From the NCBI GenBank assembly GCA_903823545.1, contig CAIJTL010000615.1:1-6051 (forward strand): a stretch of DNA of 6,051 nt. The letters are read 5' to 3'. A program made the position numbers and the translations under genes. Shown piece after piece: positions 1 through 5,694 of the stretch. This stretch comes from an uncultured Planctomycetaceae bacterium. GTDB lineage: Bacteria > Planctomycetota > Planctomycetia > Planctomycetales > Planctomycetaceae. Within the stretch, counting starts at the first letter, position 1. The number at the start of each line of letters is the position of its first letter. A model generated the notes under the pieces. It had not been told where the DNA came from, searched no databases, and saw only the letters and a list, made by a program, of their open reading frames with translations.

Positions 1-1
1 A

Positions 2-1264
2 CCAACCGTCGTTCGAACAGCCGATGAGCCCCCCGAGTTAGCTCGGCTGATGAAACAACTGGTTGTTTCTCGACAGCCGATTGCGAGTTCGATGTTGGCC
101 TCTCGCGAAGCGATGGGCGAACAGGCCATTCTCGTCATGAGCCGTATTTCACCAGAAAACTTGGCCGCAGCAGCAAATACCCAACTCGCGAAACAACTGA
201 TTGAACTTTCTCCAGGGCTACGAACTTCATCGCAACCAGCCATTGCAACAAATACGATACTGAAAATGCCGCAGTCGCGTTTGGCACTGGTCCCTGCCGT
301 AAATATTGCGACCGCTCTGGCGGTGACTCGTTTCGGAAATGTCCCGCGGTCGGATTCTACGATTCGAACACAACGCTCGGTTGACCTTGCACAGTCCGAG
401 ATATCGTTGCCAGTAAATGTAACCGCATTAAGCGAGCAGCCCGATGTGCCTCAATCAATAGCCATGAGCCGGAGTGCTGTTTCCGATATTGGAATTTCTC
501 CAATTCTTCCGCAGCAAACAGCGTCAAACTCAAAATTCGTCGCGCGATCAAACATTGTTAGCGATGTGATTCGGAATTCCGACGAGCCAAGTCTCACCAA
601 AAACCGTCTGAATGTGCCGATCACCAGGCAAACCAAGGAACTCAGGATCGCCTCCATTGTTGAAGAGCCGCTGACTGAGCTGCAAAAATCAACTGATCTT
701 GAGACACCCGTTGCGGCAACGCTACCGATGTTGAGCCGAATTGAAACGAGTGGACCTATTGCGGCTAACGCGGCGTCTTTGCTCGTATCCGAAGTTACAC
801 ACAAAGCCCCAGGACTTGTTCGACGAAGTGACGTCGCGGCAGTTGTGAGCGGAGCAGTCGGTTTAGATGTGATGAGCTCGTCGGATACGACTTCACTGAC
901 TCGACGTGTGCCTCGGCAACTAACATCAATGGCGGTCATGAATGATGAAGAGCCACTCAAGCCAAACACGGCGGGGCCGGCGCTGTTACTGACATCAGCG
1001 ACTCAGCTCGTAGAGCTTTTACCGCAGTCTTTGTTGTCAGTAGCGGGCAAGGTTCAAGTCAGTGGCCCAGTACCGCAATTAACCCAAATGCGTGATGGCG
1101 GCTCCACAAAATGGATGACGGAATTGAATCGATCGCGAACCGTCGTAGCTCCACGAAATGATTCTCTAACAGCTGCTGTTGGAGCAATTTCGAGTATCCC
1201 GCGACAGGCAAAAGAGTCGCAAACAGCAGGGATCGTCGAAGAAGTTAAGCCTCTTGATCCGTGA
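2..1264 (+). CDS. Repeat-rich protein of unknown function, 3' part only (5' end beyond the window)
   Basis: The frame is open from base 2 to the TGA at 1262-1264, about 420 residues, with no stop before the window edge. The first ATG, at 50, is probably internal, because the residues before it (TADEPPEL) already match a motif that recurs later. Numbering from that ATG, a boundary motif of the form V/I-P-R, 8-16 residues, then D/E-E-P-L appears near residues 189-208, 287-303 and 383-402. A weaker V-P-R lies at 98-100 and an extra DEPSL at 178-182. This implies degenerate repeats of roughly 91-98 residues. Composition is odd: no Cys or Tyr, two Phe, one Trp, one His, and many Ser, Ala, Thr, Val, Leu and Arg-containing S-R dipeptides. 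I see no transmembrane segment or catalytic motif, and I recognise no family. That it is coding rests on ORF length and the protein-level repeats; function is unknown. Confidence 0.65.
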   Translation, partial: PTVVRTADEPPELARLMKQLVVSRQPIASSMLASREAMGEQAILVMSRISPENLAAAANTQLAKQLIELSPGLRTSSQPAIATNTILKMPQSRLALVPAVNIATALAVTRFGNVPRSDSTIRTQRSVDLAQSEISLPVNVTALSEQPDVPQSIAMSRSAVSDIGISPILPQQTASNSKFVARSNIVSDVIRNSDEPSLTKNRLNVPITRQTKELRIASIVEEPLTELQKSTDLETPVAATLPMLSRIETSGPIAANAASLLVSEVTHKAPGLVRRSDVAAVVSGAVGLDVMSSSDTTSLTRRVPRQLTSMAVMNDEEPLKPNTAGPALLLTSATQLVELLPQSLLSVAGKVQVSGPVPQLTQMRDGGSTKWMTELNRSRTVVAPRNDSLTAAVGAISSIPRQAKESQTAGIVEEVKPLDP

Positions 1265-1365
1265 TCGGCTTGATGTGATCGGCTCTTCGCAGATACCTTG
1301 TGAAAACCTGCTCCCGGATGGCGTTTGATTTGAGCAGCCGCTGCACATTCGAGAGAGACCGTGCC

Positions 1366-1731
1366 ATGGAATCACAATTGATGGTGAGTGCGGCAACTCA
1401 CTCAGAAATTGGACGGAAGATTTCTGAGTTGATGTTTTGCATTGCAGAACTTCAACGTCGCCAAAAGTCCGATCTTTGGCGAGCGTGGCTGTGGTTGCTC
1501 AAAGAAAACGCCGCCCGTCAAATGTTGGCGATGTTGCAGCATTCTGTCGCAAAGTGGAGCGATGTCGAATTGACGTCGGGAGATCGGGCCGAATTGCTGT
1601 CTCGCCATTCGTTGTTAATCGATCCACGCGAAACACCATCGCCAATCGCACCACGCTGGCGAACCGAGCTTCAAGCCAACGTGAGGCACACGCTCGAAAA
1701 CTTCCTCAATGAACGACAACTCAGCTTTTAA
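1366..1731 (+). CDS. Small helical protein of unknown function (121 aa)
   Basis: No family recognised. I chose the ATG at 1366 because GAGAGAG (1351-1357) sits 8 nt upstream. The frame can be extended to an ATG at 1318 or a GTG at 1300 (143 aa), but neither has a ribosome-binding site and the extra residues look non-coding. The protein is predicted by eye to be mostly alpha-helical: an amphipathic N-terminal half with a Trp-rich stretch (LWRAWLWLL, about residues 37-45) and Leu/Met-rich helices, a Pro-rich break near residues 87-97 (DPRETPSPIAP), then a charged helix to the C-terminus. There is no signal peptide or clear transmembrane segment. It starts about 100 nt after the repeat protein and ends 23 nt before the aldolase start, so it may be co-transcribed with either. 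Codon use resembles its neighbours. It could be a small regulatory or adaptor protein, but nothing in the sequence shows that. Confidence 0.55.
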   Translation: MESQLMVSAATHSEIGRKISELMFCIAELQRRQKSDLWRAWLWLLKENAARQMLAMLQHSVAKWSDVELTSGDRAELLSRHSLLIDPRETPSPIAPRWRTELQANVRHTLENFLNERQLSF

Positions 1732-1754
1732 GACTCAGATTAGGAGATTCCTTC

Positions 1755-2843
1755 ATGCCCAATGTGCTTATCAATCTATACAGCGACACTGTCACCAAGC
1801 CGACTCCTGGAATGCGTGAGGCGATTGCTCGTGCGGAGGTCGGGGACGACATGTCGGGTGAAGATCCGACGGTCAATCGGTTGGAAGCATTGATGGCTGA
1901 AAAGTTGGGCAAAGAGGCTGCAGTTTTCGCGTGCTCCGGGACTCAGTCAAACCAGATGGGCGTAAAGGTGCATTGCATCCCCGGCGACGAATTGCTGATT
2001 GAATCAAGTGGTCACATTGCATGCTTTGAAGGAGGCGGACCAGCGGTGCTCAGCGGCACGATGTGTCGCCAAATACCCGGCACGAACGGGATGCTCGACA
2101 TCGCGGATCTCAACGGAAAGATCAAAGCGGACAATCAACATCTTTGCATCACGCGACTACTCTGCTTGGAAAACACGACGAACGTCGGTGGCGGTCGTGC
2201 TTGGCCGCTCGATCAACTCGAGCGGGTCTGTGGGTGGGCTCATGAGAATGGTTTGAAGACACATCTCGACGGCGCGAGGTTTTTCAATGCCTGCGTTGCG
2301 AAAGGTTACTCTGCGGCGGATGTCGGCAAGCATTTTGACACGGTTTCGATCTGCTTCTCGAAGGGGCTCGGTTGCCCAATGGGGTCGATCCTCGTCGGTA
2401 GCAAGGATGATATCCGCAAGGCCCGCCGTGCTCGCAAGCTATTCGGCGGCGCATTGCGTCAAGCCGGAATCGTCGCGGCGGCAGCGGTCTACGCGATGGA
2501 GCACAACGTCGAACGCCTTTCTGTGGATCACGACAACGCGAAGCTGCTCGCCGCTGAGATCGCACAAATCGAAGGTCTGTCGATCAACGTCGCTGATGTC
2601 GAAACGAACCTCGTCTTCTTTGAAGTCGACCCGAAACTCGGCAACGCCGGTCAGTTGTCCGCCGCGCTGCTTGATCGAGGCGTCAAAATCGGACCGTCCG
2701 GCCCGCAACGCTTGCGAGCTTGCACTCATTTGGACGTGACTCGCGAAGACATGCTGAAAACAGCAGACGTGCTGCGTCAGACGATCAAAGCCGGCTTCAG
2801 CCAGTACAAAGGTTCGACAACCGGGCCATATGCGCGAGCGTGA
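1755..2843 (+). CDS. ltaE: Low-specificity L-threonine aldolase (PLP-dependent)
   Basis: Cleaves L-threonine and L-allo-threonine to glycine and acetaldehyde in the cytoplasm, contributing to threonine breakdown and glycine supply. The 362 residues align along their whole length with the fold-type I threonine aldolase/beta-eliminating lyase family as I remember the E. coli LtaE sequence. Visible landmarks are the N-terminal NLYSDTVTKPT (7-17), GDDMSGEDPTVNRLE (30-44), the PLP phosphate-binding SGTQSN (61-66), His87 in GHIACFEGGG, His129 before LLCLENT, LDGAR (171-175) with the Asp that contacts the pyridine nitrogen, the Schiff-base Lys203 in SICFSKGLG, Lys218 and Arg225, and Arg321 in RACTHLDVTRE aligned with the substrate-carboxylate arginine. 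The start is supported by AGGAG (1742-1746) 8 nt before the ATG. No catalytic residue appears lost. The C-terminus carries a short extension (GSTTGPYARA). The E. coli symbol is used for the family; strict orthology is not shown. Confidence 0.95.
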   Translation: MPNVLINLYSDTVTKPTPGMREAIARAEVGDDMSGEDPTVNRLEALMAEKLGKEAAVFACSGTQSNQMGVKVHCIPGDELLIESSGHIACFEGGGPAVLSGTMCRQIPGTNGMLDIADLNGKIKADNQHLCITRLLCLENTTNVGGGRAWPLDQLERVCGWAHENGLKTHLDGARFFNACVAKGYSAADVGKHFDTVSICFSKGLGCPMGSILVGSKDDIRKARRARKLFGGALRQAGIVAAAAVYAMEHNVERLSVDHDNAKLLAAEIAQIEGLSINVADVETNLVFFEVDPKLGNAGQLSAALLDRGVKIGPSGPQRLRACTHLDVTREDMLKTADVLRQTIKAGFSQYKGSTTGPYARA

Positions 2844-2979
2844 TACCAAGGCGTCTGGACGCAAGCGGATTGGCAGAACTGGTCGCGAAATACTCGCCGA
2901 GAAATGTTGGTTGTTGCGAAAAGTCCGTCGGCGGTGTGCGATTCGCTCCCCGATTCTGCTTGAGCTAGCTTGGCTCTAA

Positions 2980-2997
2980 CCGCTGGCTAACCGGCGG
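2980..2997 (+). repeat. GC-rich hairpin CCGCTGG-CTAA-CCGGCGG
   Basis: Seven-base-pair stem, including one T-G wobble, closed by a CTAA tetraloop, 136 nt after the aldolase stop. The flanks can alternatively form AACCGC (2978-2983) with GCGGTT (3006-3011). No T-run follows, so it is a poor intrinsic terminator. The wobble pairs only in + strand RNA. It may be a decayed copy of a planctomycete intergenic palindrome; this rests on memory of similar GC-rich palindromes and is not verified. Confidence 0.35.
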
Positions 2998-3053
2998 CTG
3001 CTTGGGCGGTTGTGGCACAATCGGCAGAAACAGCGTGTTGGGTCCGGAGGCGT

Positions 3054-3147
3054 CAAAGTCTACCGTGAATCGAGAGGTCGGGCTCATCGGCGGAAATTGC
3101 CGGAGTCGATACTTTGGCTTGTTGGGCTGATCGCCAGCCGAACCAGC
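3054..3147 (+). other. Candidate structured RNA or DNA region (two adjacent hairpins)
   Basis: Two adjacent foldable units. The first pairs CAAAGT (3054-3059) with ACTTTG (3111-3116), ATCGA (3069-3073) with TCGAT (3106-3110), CTC (3083-3085) with GAG (3103-3105), and CGGC (3088-3091) with GCCG (3099-3102), leaving two 9-nt bulges on the left side. The second is stronger: GCTTGTTGGGCTG (3117-3129) against CAGCCGAACCAGC (3135-3147), 11 of 13 pairs with a 5-nt loop. No T-run follows and no known RNA family is recognised. Strand and transcription are inferred only from the flanking genes. Confidence 0.3.
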
Positions 3148-3336
3148 AAGGTCGCTTGGTACTTCGCAGGGATTGTTGCGACCGAATGTTTTGCGTTGGC
3201 TCCAGCCTCATCACGTCACACATCGAGGTTTACCATGTCGTTCGAAACGGAGTCTGATGGAGCCCAGTTGAATCGTTTTCAAACTCTCCGGTATCATCCC
3301 GCCCACAGTTTGACTGGGAACGGTATTGAAAAATCC

Positions 3337-3366
3337 TCTTCGCCCGCCGGTGGACGAAGAACGTCC
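3337..3366 (+). promoter_or_regulatory. Overlapping alternative hairpins in the flgM leader
   Basis: TCTTCG (3337-3342) can pair with CGAAGA (3355-3360), while GGACG (3352-3356) can pair with CGTCC (3362-3366) around an AAGAA loop. The two stems share bases 3355-3356, so they exclude each other. They end 17 nt before the flgM ribosome-binding site. Short stems like these arise by chance fairly often, so a regulatory role is only a possibility. Confidence 0.2.
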
Positions 3367-3383
3367 GAGCGTGCTGACTCGTT

Positions 3384-3391
3384 AAGGAGAG
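3384..3391 (+). promoter_or_regulatory. Ribosome-binding site that fixes the flgM start
   Basis: AAGGAGAG lies 5 nt before the ATG at 3397 and is the strongest Shine-Dalgarno match in the window. It lies inside the longer open frame and argues that the in-frame ATG at 3235 is not the start. Confidence 0.75.
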
Positions 3392-3396
3392 ACGAC

Positions 3397-3699
3397 ATGG
3401 AAGTCCGAGGCCCTGGTTTTGTTTCAGGTGCTGCACCAATTCATGGAGTGCAGCGGACTCAAGGTCCGTCCGAGGCTGCGTCGAAATCGCCGCTCGAAGT
3501 CCCGCAGGACGAAGTCGAAATTTCGGCGGCTGGCCAATTGATGGGCAAGCTGACCGAAGCAACAGAAGCGTCACAGCGTGCGGAAAAGCTGGCTCGCATT
3601 AAAGCGGAGATTGATTCGGGGGCCTATGACACCGAAGCAAAACTCGAAGCCGCACTGATGAAAATGTTCGATAAGCACGGAATCGATCTGGAAGGCTAA
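3397..3699 (+). CDS. flgM: FlgM-family anti-sigma-28 factor (100 aa)
   Basis: In the family, FlgM binds the flagellar sigma factor sigma-28 (FliA) in the cytoplasm and blocks late flagellar gene transcription until it is exported through the hook-basal body. The FlgM core runs from about residue 39 to 91: DEVEISAAG, then a helical stretch ending in RAEKLARIKAEIDSGAYDTEAKLEAALMKMF, where the I-x-x-x-I-x-x-G-x-Y-x-T-x-x-K-L pattern is diagnostic. The N-terminus M-E-V-x-G-P followed by a Gly/Pro/Gln-rich disordered segment is typical of planctomycete members. The ATG at 3397 follows AAGGAGAG (3384-3391) at 5 nt. An in-frame ATG at 3235 (154 aa) has a weaker GAGG, and its added residues do not resemble the family. 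No flagellar gene is nearby, so the sigma-28 link is family inference; it could control another sigma factor. Confidence 0.82.
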   Translation: MEVRGPGFVSGAAPIHGVQRTQGPSEAASKSPLEVPQDEVEISAAGQLMGKLTEATEASQRAEKLARIKAEIDSGAYDTEAKLEAALMKMFDKHGIDLEG

Positions 3700-3709
3700 G
3701 TCCCCTTAT

Positions 3710-3765
3710 TCGTAGGCGAGTCACTCCGTGACTCGCGTTCCAGTCAAAGAGTGACTGATCTACGA
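3710..3765. repeat. Three-way-junction palindromic element (REP-like)
   Basis: The ends TCGTAG (3710-3715) and CTACGA (3760-3765) are perfect inverted repeats. Between them sit two further hairpins: GCGAGTCAC (3716-3724) with GTGACTCGC (3728-3736) around TCC, a perfect 9-bp stem, and CAGTCA (3741-3746) with TGACTG (3752-3757) around AAGAG. Together they can form a compact three-armed fold. It starts 10 nt after the flgM stop. The layout resembles dispersed REP-type elements, but whether it recurs in the genome cannot be seen here. Confidence 0.55.
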
Positions 3766-3777
3766 CTGACGTCTACT

Positions 3778-3842
3778 GCGGGCTGCGGAGCGGGAATTCA
3801 ACGTCGTTCGATGTTGTCCTGTTCGGCAGCCCGCTATCTTTT
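3778..3842 (+). terminator. Long hairpin with T-rich tail, candidate terminator of flgM
   Basis: The outer stem GCGGGCTGC (3778-3786) pairs perfectly with GCAGCCCGC (3826-3834). After one G-G mismatch, GAGCGGGA (3788-3795) pairs with TCCTGTTC (3817-3824), using two G-U wobbles. After a 3-nt bulge, CAACGTC (3799-3805) pairs with GATGTTG (3810-3816), with one more wobble. That makes about 24 pairs in 57 nt, followed by TATCTTTT (3835-3842). The wobbles work only in + strand RNA, which fits a transcript coming from flgM. The stem is long for a simple intrinsic terminator, so it could also be an intergenic repeat or a stable 3' end. Confidence 0.5.
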
Positions 3843-3867
3843 ACGATAAGTTGTGTTCACGACATGT

Positions 3868-3922
3868 CACAGGCGGCTCGCCTGTGCGGTTTCGATGCTG
3901 AGTCACAGGCGAACTGCCTGTG
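3868..3922. repeat. Two tandem near-identical hairpins (CACAGGC...GCCTGTG) just upstream of fur
   Basis: Copy one pairs CACAGGCG (3868-3875) with CGCCTGTG (3879-3886) around GCT. Copy two pairs CACAGGC (3904-3910) with GCCTGTG (3916-3922) around GAACT. Both are preceded by GT and followed by CG, with a GTTT a few bases later, and start 36 nt apart. The loops differ while the stems are kept. The second hairpin ends 8 nt before the fur ribosome-binding site, so it could influence translation or serve as a protein-binding palindrome. Two copies alone do not prove a dispersed repeat family. Confidence 0.6.
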
Positions 3923-3930
3923 CGACGTTT

Positions 3931-3937
3931 GAAGAGG
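3931..3937 (+). promoter_or_regulatory. Ribosome-binding site of the Fur-family gene
   Basis: GAAGAGG is 6 nt before the GTG at 3944 and supports this non-ATG start. No in-frame ATG nearby gives a complete N-terminal winged-helix domain. Confidence 0.6.
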
Positions 3938-3943
3938 TGAGTT

Positions 3944-4420
3944 GTGGGAGAATTGTCGCCGATCGACAAGTTTCGTGAGTTCCTCCAAACCAAAGGAGAA
4001 CGACTGACTCGCGAGCGATCGATCATCATTGAAGAAGTCTTTGCTGAGCACGAGCACTTCGATGCGGACACATTGGTCTCACGAGTGAGTTCCAATAAGA
4101 GTGGTCGGCGCGTCAGCCGAGCAACGGTTTATCGTGCGCTGAAGTTGCTCGAAGAGGCTGGCCTGCTGCGGAAAGTCGCGCGTCCGAACGGCAGTGAAGT
4201 TTACGAGCACGACTACGGCTACCCTCAACACGATCACCTGATTTGCTCAAAGTGCGGCGACTTAATTGAGTTCACGAACGAAGTGATCTCCGCAATTGTC
4301 GAGAAAATCTGCGCCGAGAACTCCTTCATCAAGAGTGGCCACCGCTTGGAAGTTTACGGCGTTTGTGCGAAGTGCAACGCACCACCACAACGGCGACATC
4401 GCAAGTTGGATTTGGTGTAA
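3944..4420 (+). CDS. Fur-family metal-responsive transcriptional regulator (158 aa)
   Basis: A DNA-binding repressor of the Fur superfamily (Fur, Zur, PerR, Mur), which senses metal or peroxide and controls uptake or stress genes as a dimer. The N-terminal winged helix includes GERLTRERSIIIEEVF (18-33), the His36/His38 region, and the recognition helix in VSRATVYRALKLLEEAGLLRK (57-77). The dimerisation and metal domain has the signature His96-Asp97-His98 followed by C-S-K-C-G (Cys101, Cys104), and a second C-A-K-C pair (Cys141, Cys144). These four cysteines are the usual structural zinc site of the family. The His-rich cluster preceding HDH in E. coli Fur is reduced here, so the sensed metal cannot be assigned. 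Length is near the family norm. The TAA stop abuts the ATG of the next gene, suggesting they are translated together and that this regulator may control it. Confidence 0.9.
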   Translation: MGELSPIDKFREFLQTKGERLTRERSIIIEEVFAEHEHFDADTLVSRVSSNKSGRRVSRATVYRALKLLEEAGLLRKVARPNGSEVYEHDYGYPQHDHLICSKCGDLIEFTNEVISAIVEKICAENSFIKSGHRLEVYGVCAKCNAPPQRRHRKLDLV

Positions 4421-5692
4421 ATGACAATTCCCAAATCTCCTGCGATTCCTGAAAAGATCCAGCAGGCGGTTCAGCGCGATTATGAACGTTTCGCTGAGCG
4501 GGGTGGGCCGACCATTCTCGAAGACTATCTGCTTGAAGACTACGGCCTCGATATCTCGGCGGAGTACGCAGGCCTGCCGTTGAAGAATCCGTGGGGCAAG
4601 GCTTCCGGTCAGTTGTCCATGACGGCTCGCCAAGTCGAAGAAGACGTTGCTGCAGGTATGGGCTTTGTCGCGCTGAAATCGGTCATCGCCGAAGATCCGA
4701 CCGGCAATCAATCAATGGGAGCGTGGGCGATCCAAGAGGCCCGCATGGTGACCGAGCGTATTCTTGGCCAATCCGGCGAAACAGGTTGGACGGTGACCTG
4801 GAAAGGGCGCGGTTGGTGGCAGTCGTTCGATGAATACTTGAAGTTGATTGGCGATGCTCGTCGACTGGCGTCTGGAAGCGGGACGATGATCGTCCCGTCT
4901 TGTAAGTATCATCTGCCGTCGTCTGAAGAATCGGAATGGCGAAAAGAAGAGTACGAATACACGACGCAAAAAATCCTTGAGGCCTGGCAATCTGGCGATC
5001 AGTCGTCAACCGCCAGTTCAACACCAATGGCATTGGAGAAGGACTTCAGTCCGACGCTCGCCGGAAGTGATCGTGCCTCAGCTCAGGAGAAAATTCTGGA
5101 ATGGTTGCGTGTCGTACCAAGGCTCGTTCGTGAAGCCGTTCAAGGTCGTCCGAATGGCGATATTCGAATCGGTTTGAAGATGTTTAACGCGTTGTTTGAT
5201 GACGAGTTTCAACTGGCGATGCTTAAGGCGATTCATGCGGCGGGAGTTGATCGACCAGATTTCTATGTGTATGCCAATCGATTGTTCGCCCCAGATCGTG
5301 AGTTTGACGGACATAAAGGTGTCGCGTTCGGCGGCCCGGATTTGAGTGATCGCAACTTAAGGGTGCTCGATCGATTCACCGAGGCCCGGAACCGATCTGA
5401 AGTCGTCGAACCGCCCATCAATTTCTCTGCGACCGGAAATATCGCAACCGGACGAATGGCAGTCGAGTATGCGTTACGTGGCGCGACGAGCTTTCAATTG
5501 CACACTTACTTTCAACTTCCGGCAGATCAATACTCGATGAAGGTAGGCAATCGAACTCAACGCGCACTTCATGAGTTGTATTTTCATCCGGAAACAGGAT
5601 TCATCGTCTGGTTGTTCGACACCGCCCTGCGAATGGGTTTGCCGAGCAAGCCACTGAGGTTCATGGACGTTGCTCGCACCACGTGGCAATGA
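4421..5692 (+). CDS. Divergent dihydroorotate-dehydrogenase-like flavoprotein (423 aa)
   Basis: Predicted FMN-binding TIM-barrel protein of the DHODH/dihydropyrimidine-dehydrogenase superfamily. The N-terminal signature is clear: YAGLPLKNPWGKASG (49-63), then GMGFVALKSV (79-88) with Lys86 aligned to the FMN-contacting lysine of class 1 enzymes. IGLKMF (250-255) supplies the second barrel lysine (Lys253). The C-terminal FMN-phosphate region appears as SATGNIATGRMAVEYALRGATSFQLHTYF (336-364), with GGI changed to GNI. The usual orotate-binding N-S-M-G-x-x-N and N-x-S-C-P-N motifs are not evident; S-C-K-Y (160-163) stands in the second place, and an insert follows with a Ser/Thr/Ala-rich linker (about 191-222). 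I infer an oxidoreductase with a substrate other than orotate. No ribosome-binding site precedes its ATG, so translation probably depends on the adjoining Fur-family gene. Confidence 0.75.
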   Translation: MTIPKSPAIPEKIQQAVQRDYERFAERGGPTILEDYLLEDYGLDISAEYAGLPLKNPWGKASGQLSMTARQVEEDVAAGMGFVALKSVIAEDPTGNQSMGAWAIQEARMVTERILGQSGETGWTVTWKGRGWWQSFDEYLKLIGDARRLASGSGTMIVPSCKYHLPSSEESEWRKEEYEYTTQKILEAWQSGDQSSTASSTPMALEKDFSPTLAGSDRASAQEKILEWLRVVPRLVREAVQGRPNGDIRIGLKMFNALFDDEFQLAMLKAIHAAGVDRPDFYVYANRLFAPDREFDGHKGVAFGGPDLSDRNLRVLDRFTEARNRSEVVEPPINFSATGNIATGRMAVEYALRGATSFQLHTYFQLPADQYSMKVGNRTQRALHELYFHPETGFIVWLFDTALRMGLPSKPLRFMDVARTTWQ

Positions 5693-5694
5693 AA

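Larger units (their letters stand above)
2844..3396. other. Gene-free stretch between the aldolase and flgM genes
   Basis: 553 nt with no convincing gene. An open frame runs through its right part into flgM (GTG/ATG starts from 3010 and 3235), but its translation looks non-coding and the true flgM start is at 3397. The stretch contains a short GCGT-CTGG-ACGC hairpin just after the aldolase stop (2851-2862), a GC-rich hairpin at 2980-2997, a larger folded segment at 3054-3147, and small overlapping hairpins at 3337-3366 in front of flgM. A TTGACT at 3310-3315 has no good -10 partner. I found no strong promoter or canonical terminator. Confidence 0.6.

Noticed and set aside
451..969. 172-codon open frame on the - strand inside the repeat-protein gene
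   Set aside because: No family resemblance; it lies opposite a longer + strand frame with protein-level repeats, so it is most likely a shadow.
1261..1284. Ten-base direct repeat GTGATCGGCT at 1261-1270 and 1275-1284
   Set aside because: Only two short copies, one overlapping a stop codon; can arise by local slippage and has no visible function.
2284..2864. Several other-frame open frames of 93-150 codons across the aldolase gene on both strands
   Set aside because: They overlap a fully conserved enzyme gene and show no family features.
3013..3027. TGGCAC resembling the -24 box of a sigma-54 promoter
   Set aside because: The -12 element at the required spacing reads GCAG rather than TTGC, so the match is half a promoter.
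3310..3315. TTGACT resembling a -35 box upstream of flgM
   Set aside because: No acceptable -10 hexamer lies 15-19 nt downstream.
3010..3396. Longer in-frame extension of flgM from a GTG at 3010 or ATG at 3235
   Set aside because: The extra residues look like translated non-coding DNA, while the 3397 start has a strong ribosome-binding site and the family-typical N-terminus.
3868..3922. Possible short CRISPR array
   Set aside because: Only two copies, each a self-contained hairpin, with a 36-nt period and no spacer-like sequence or cas genes.
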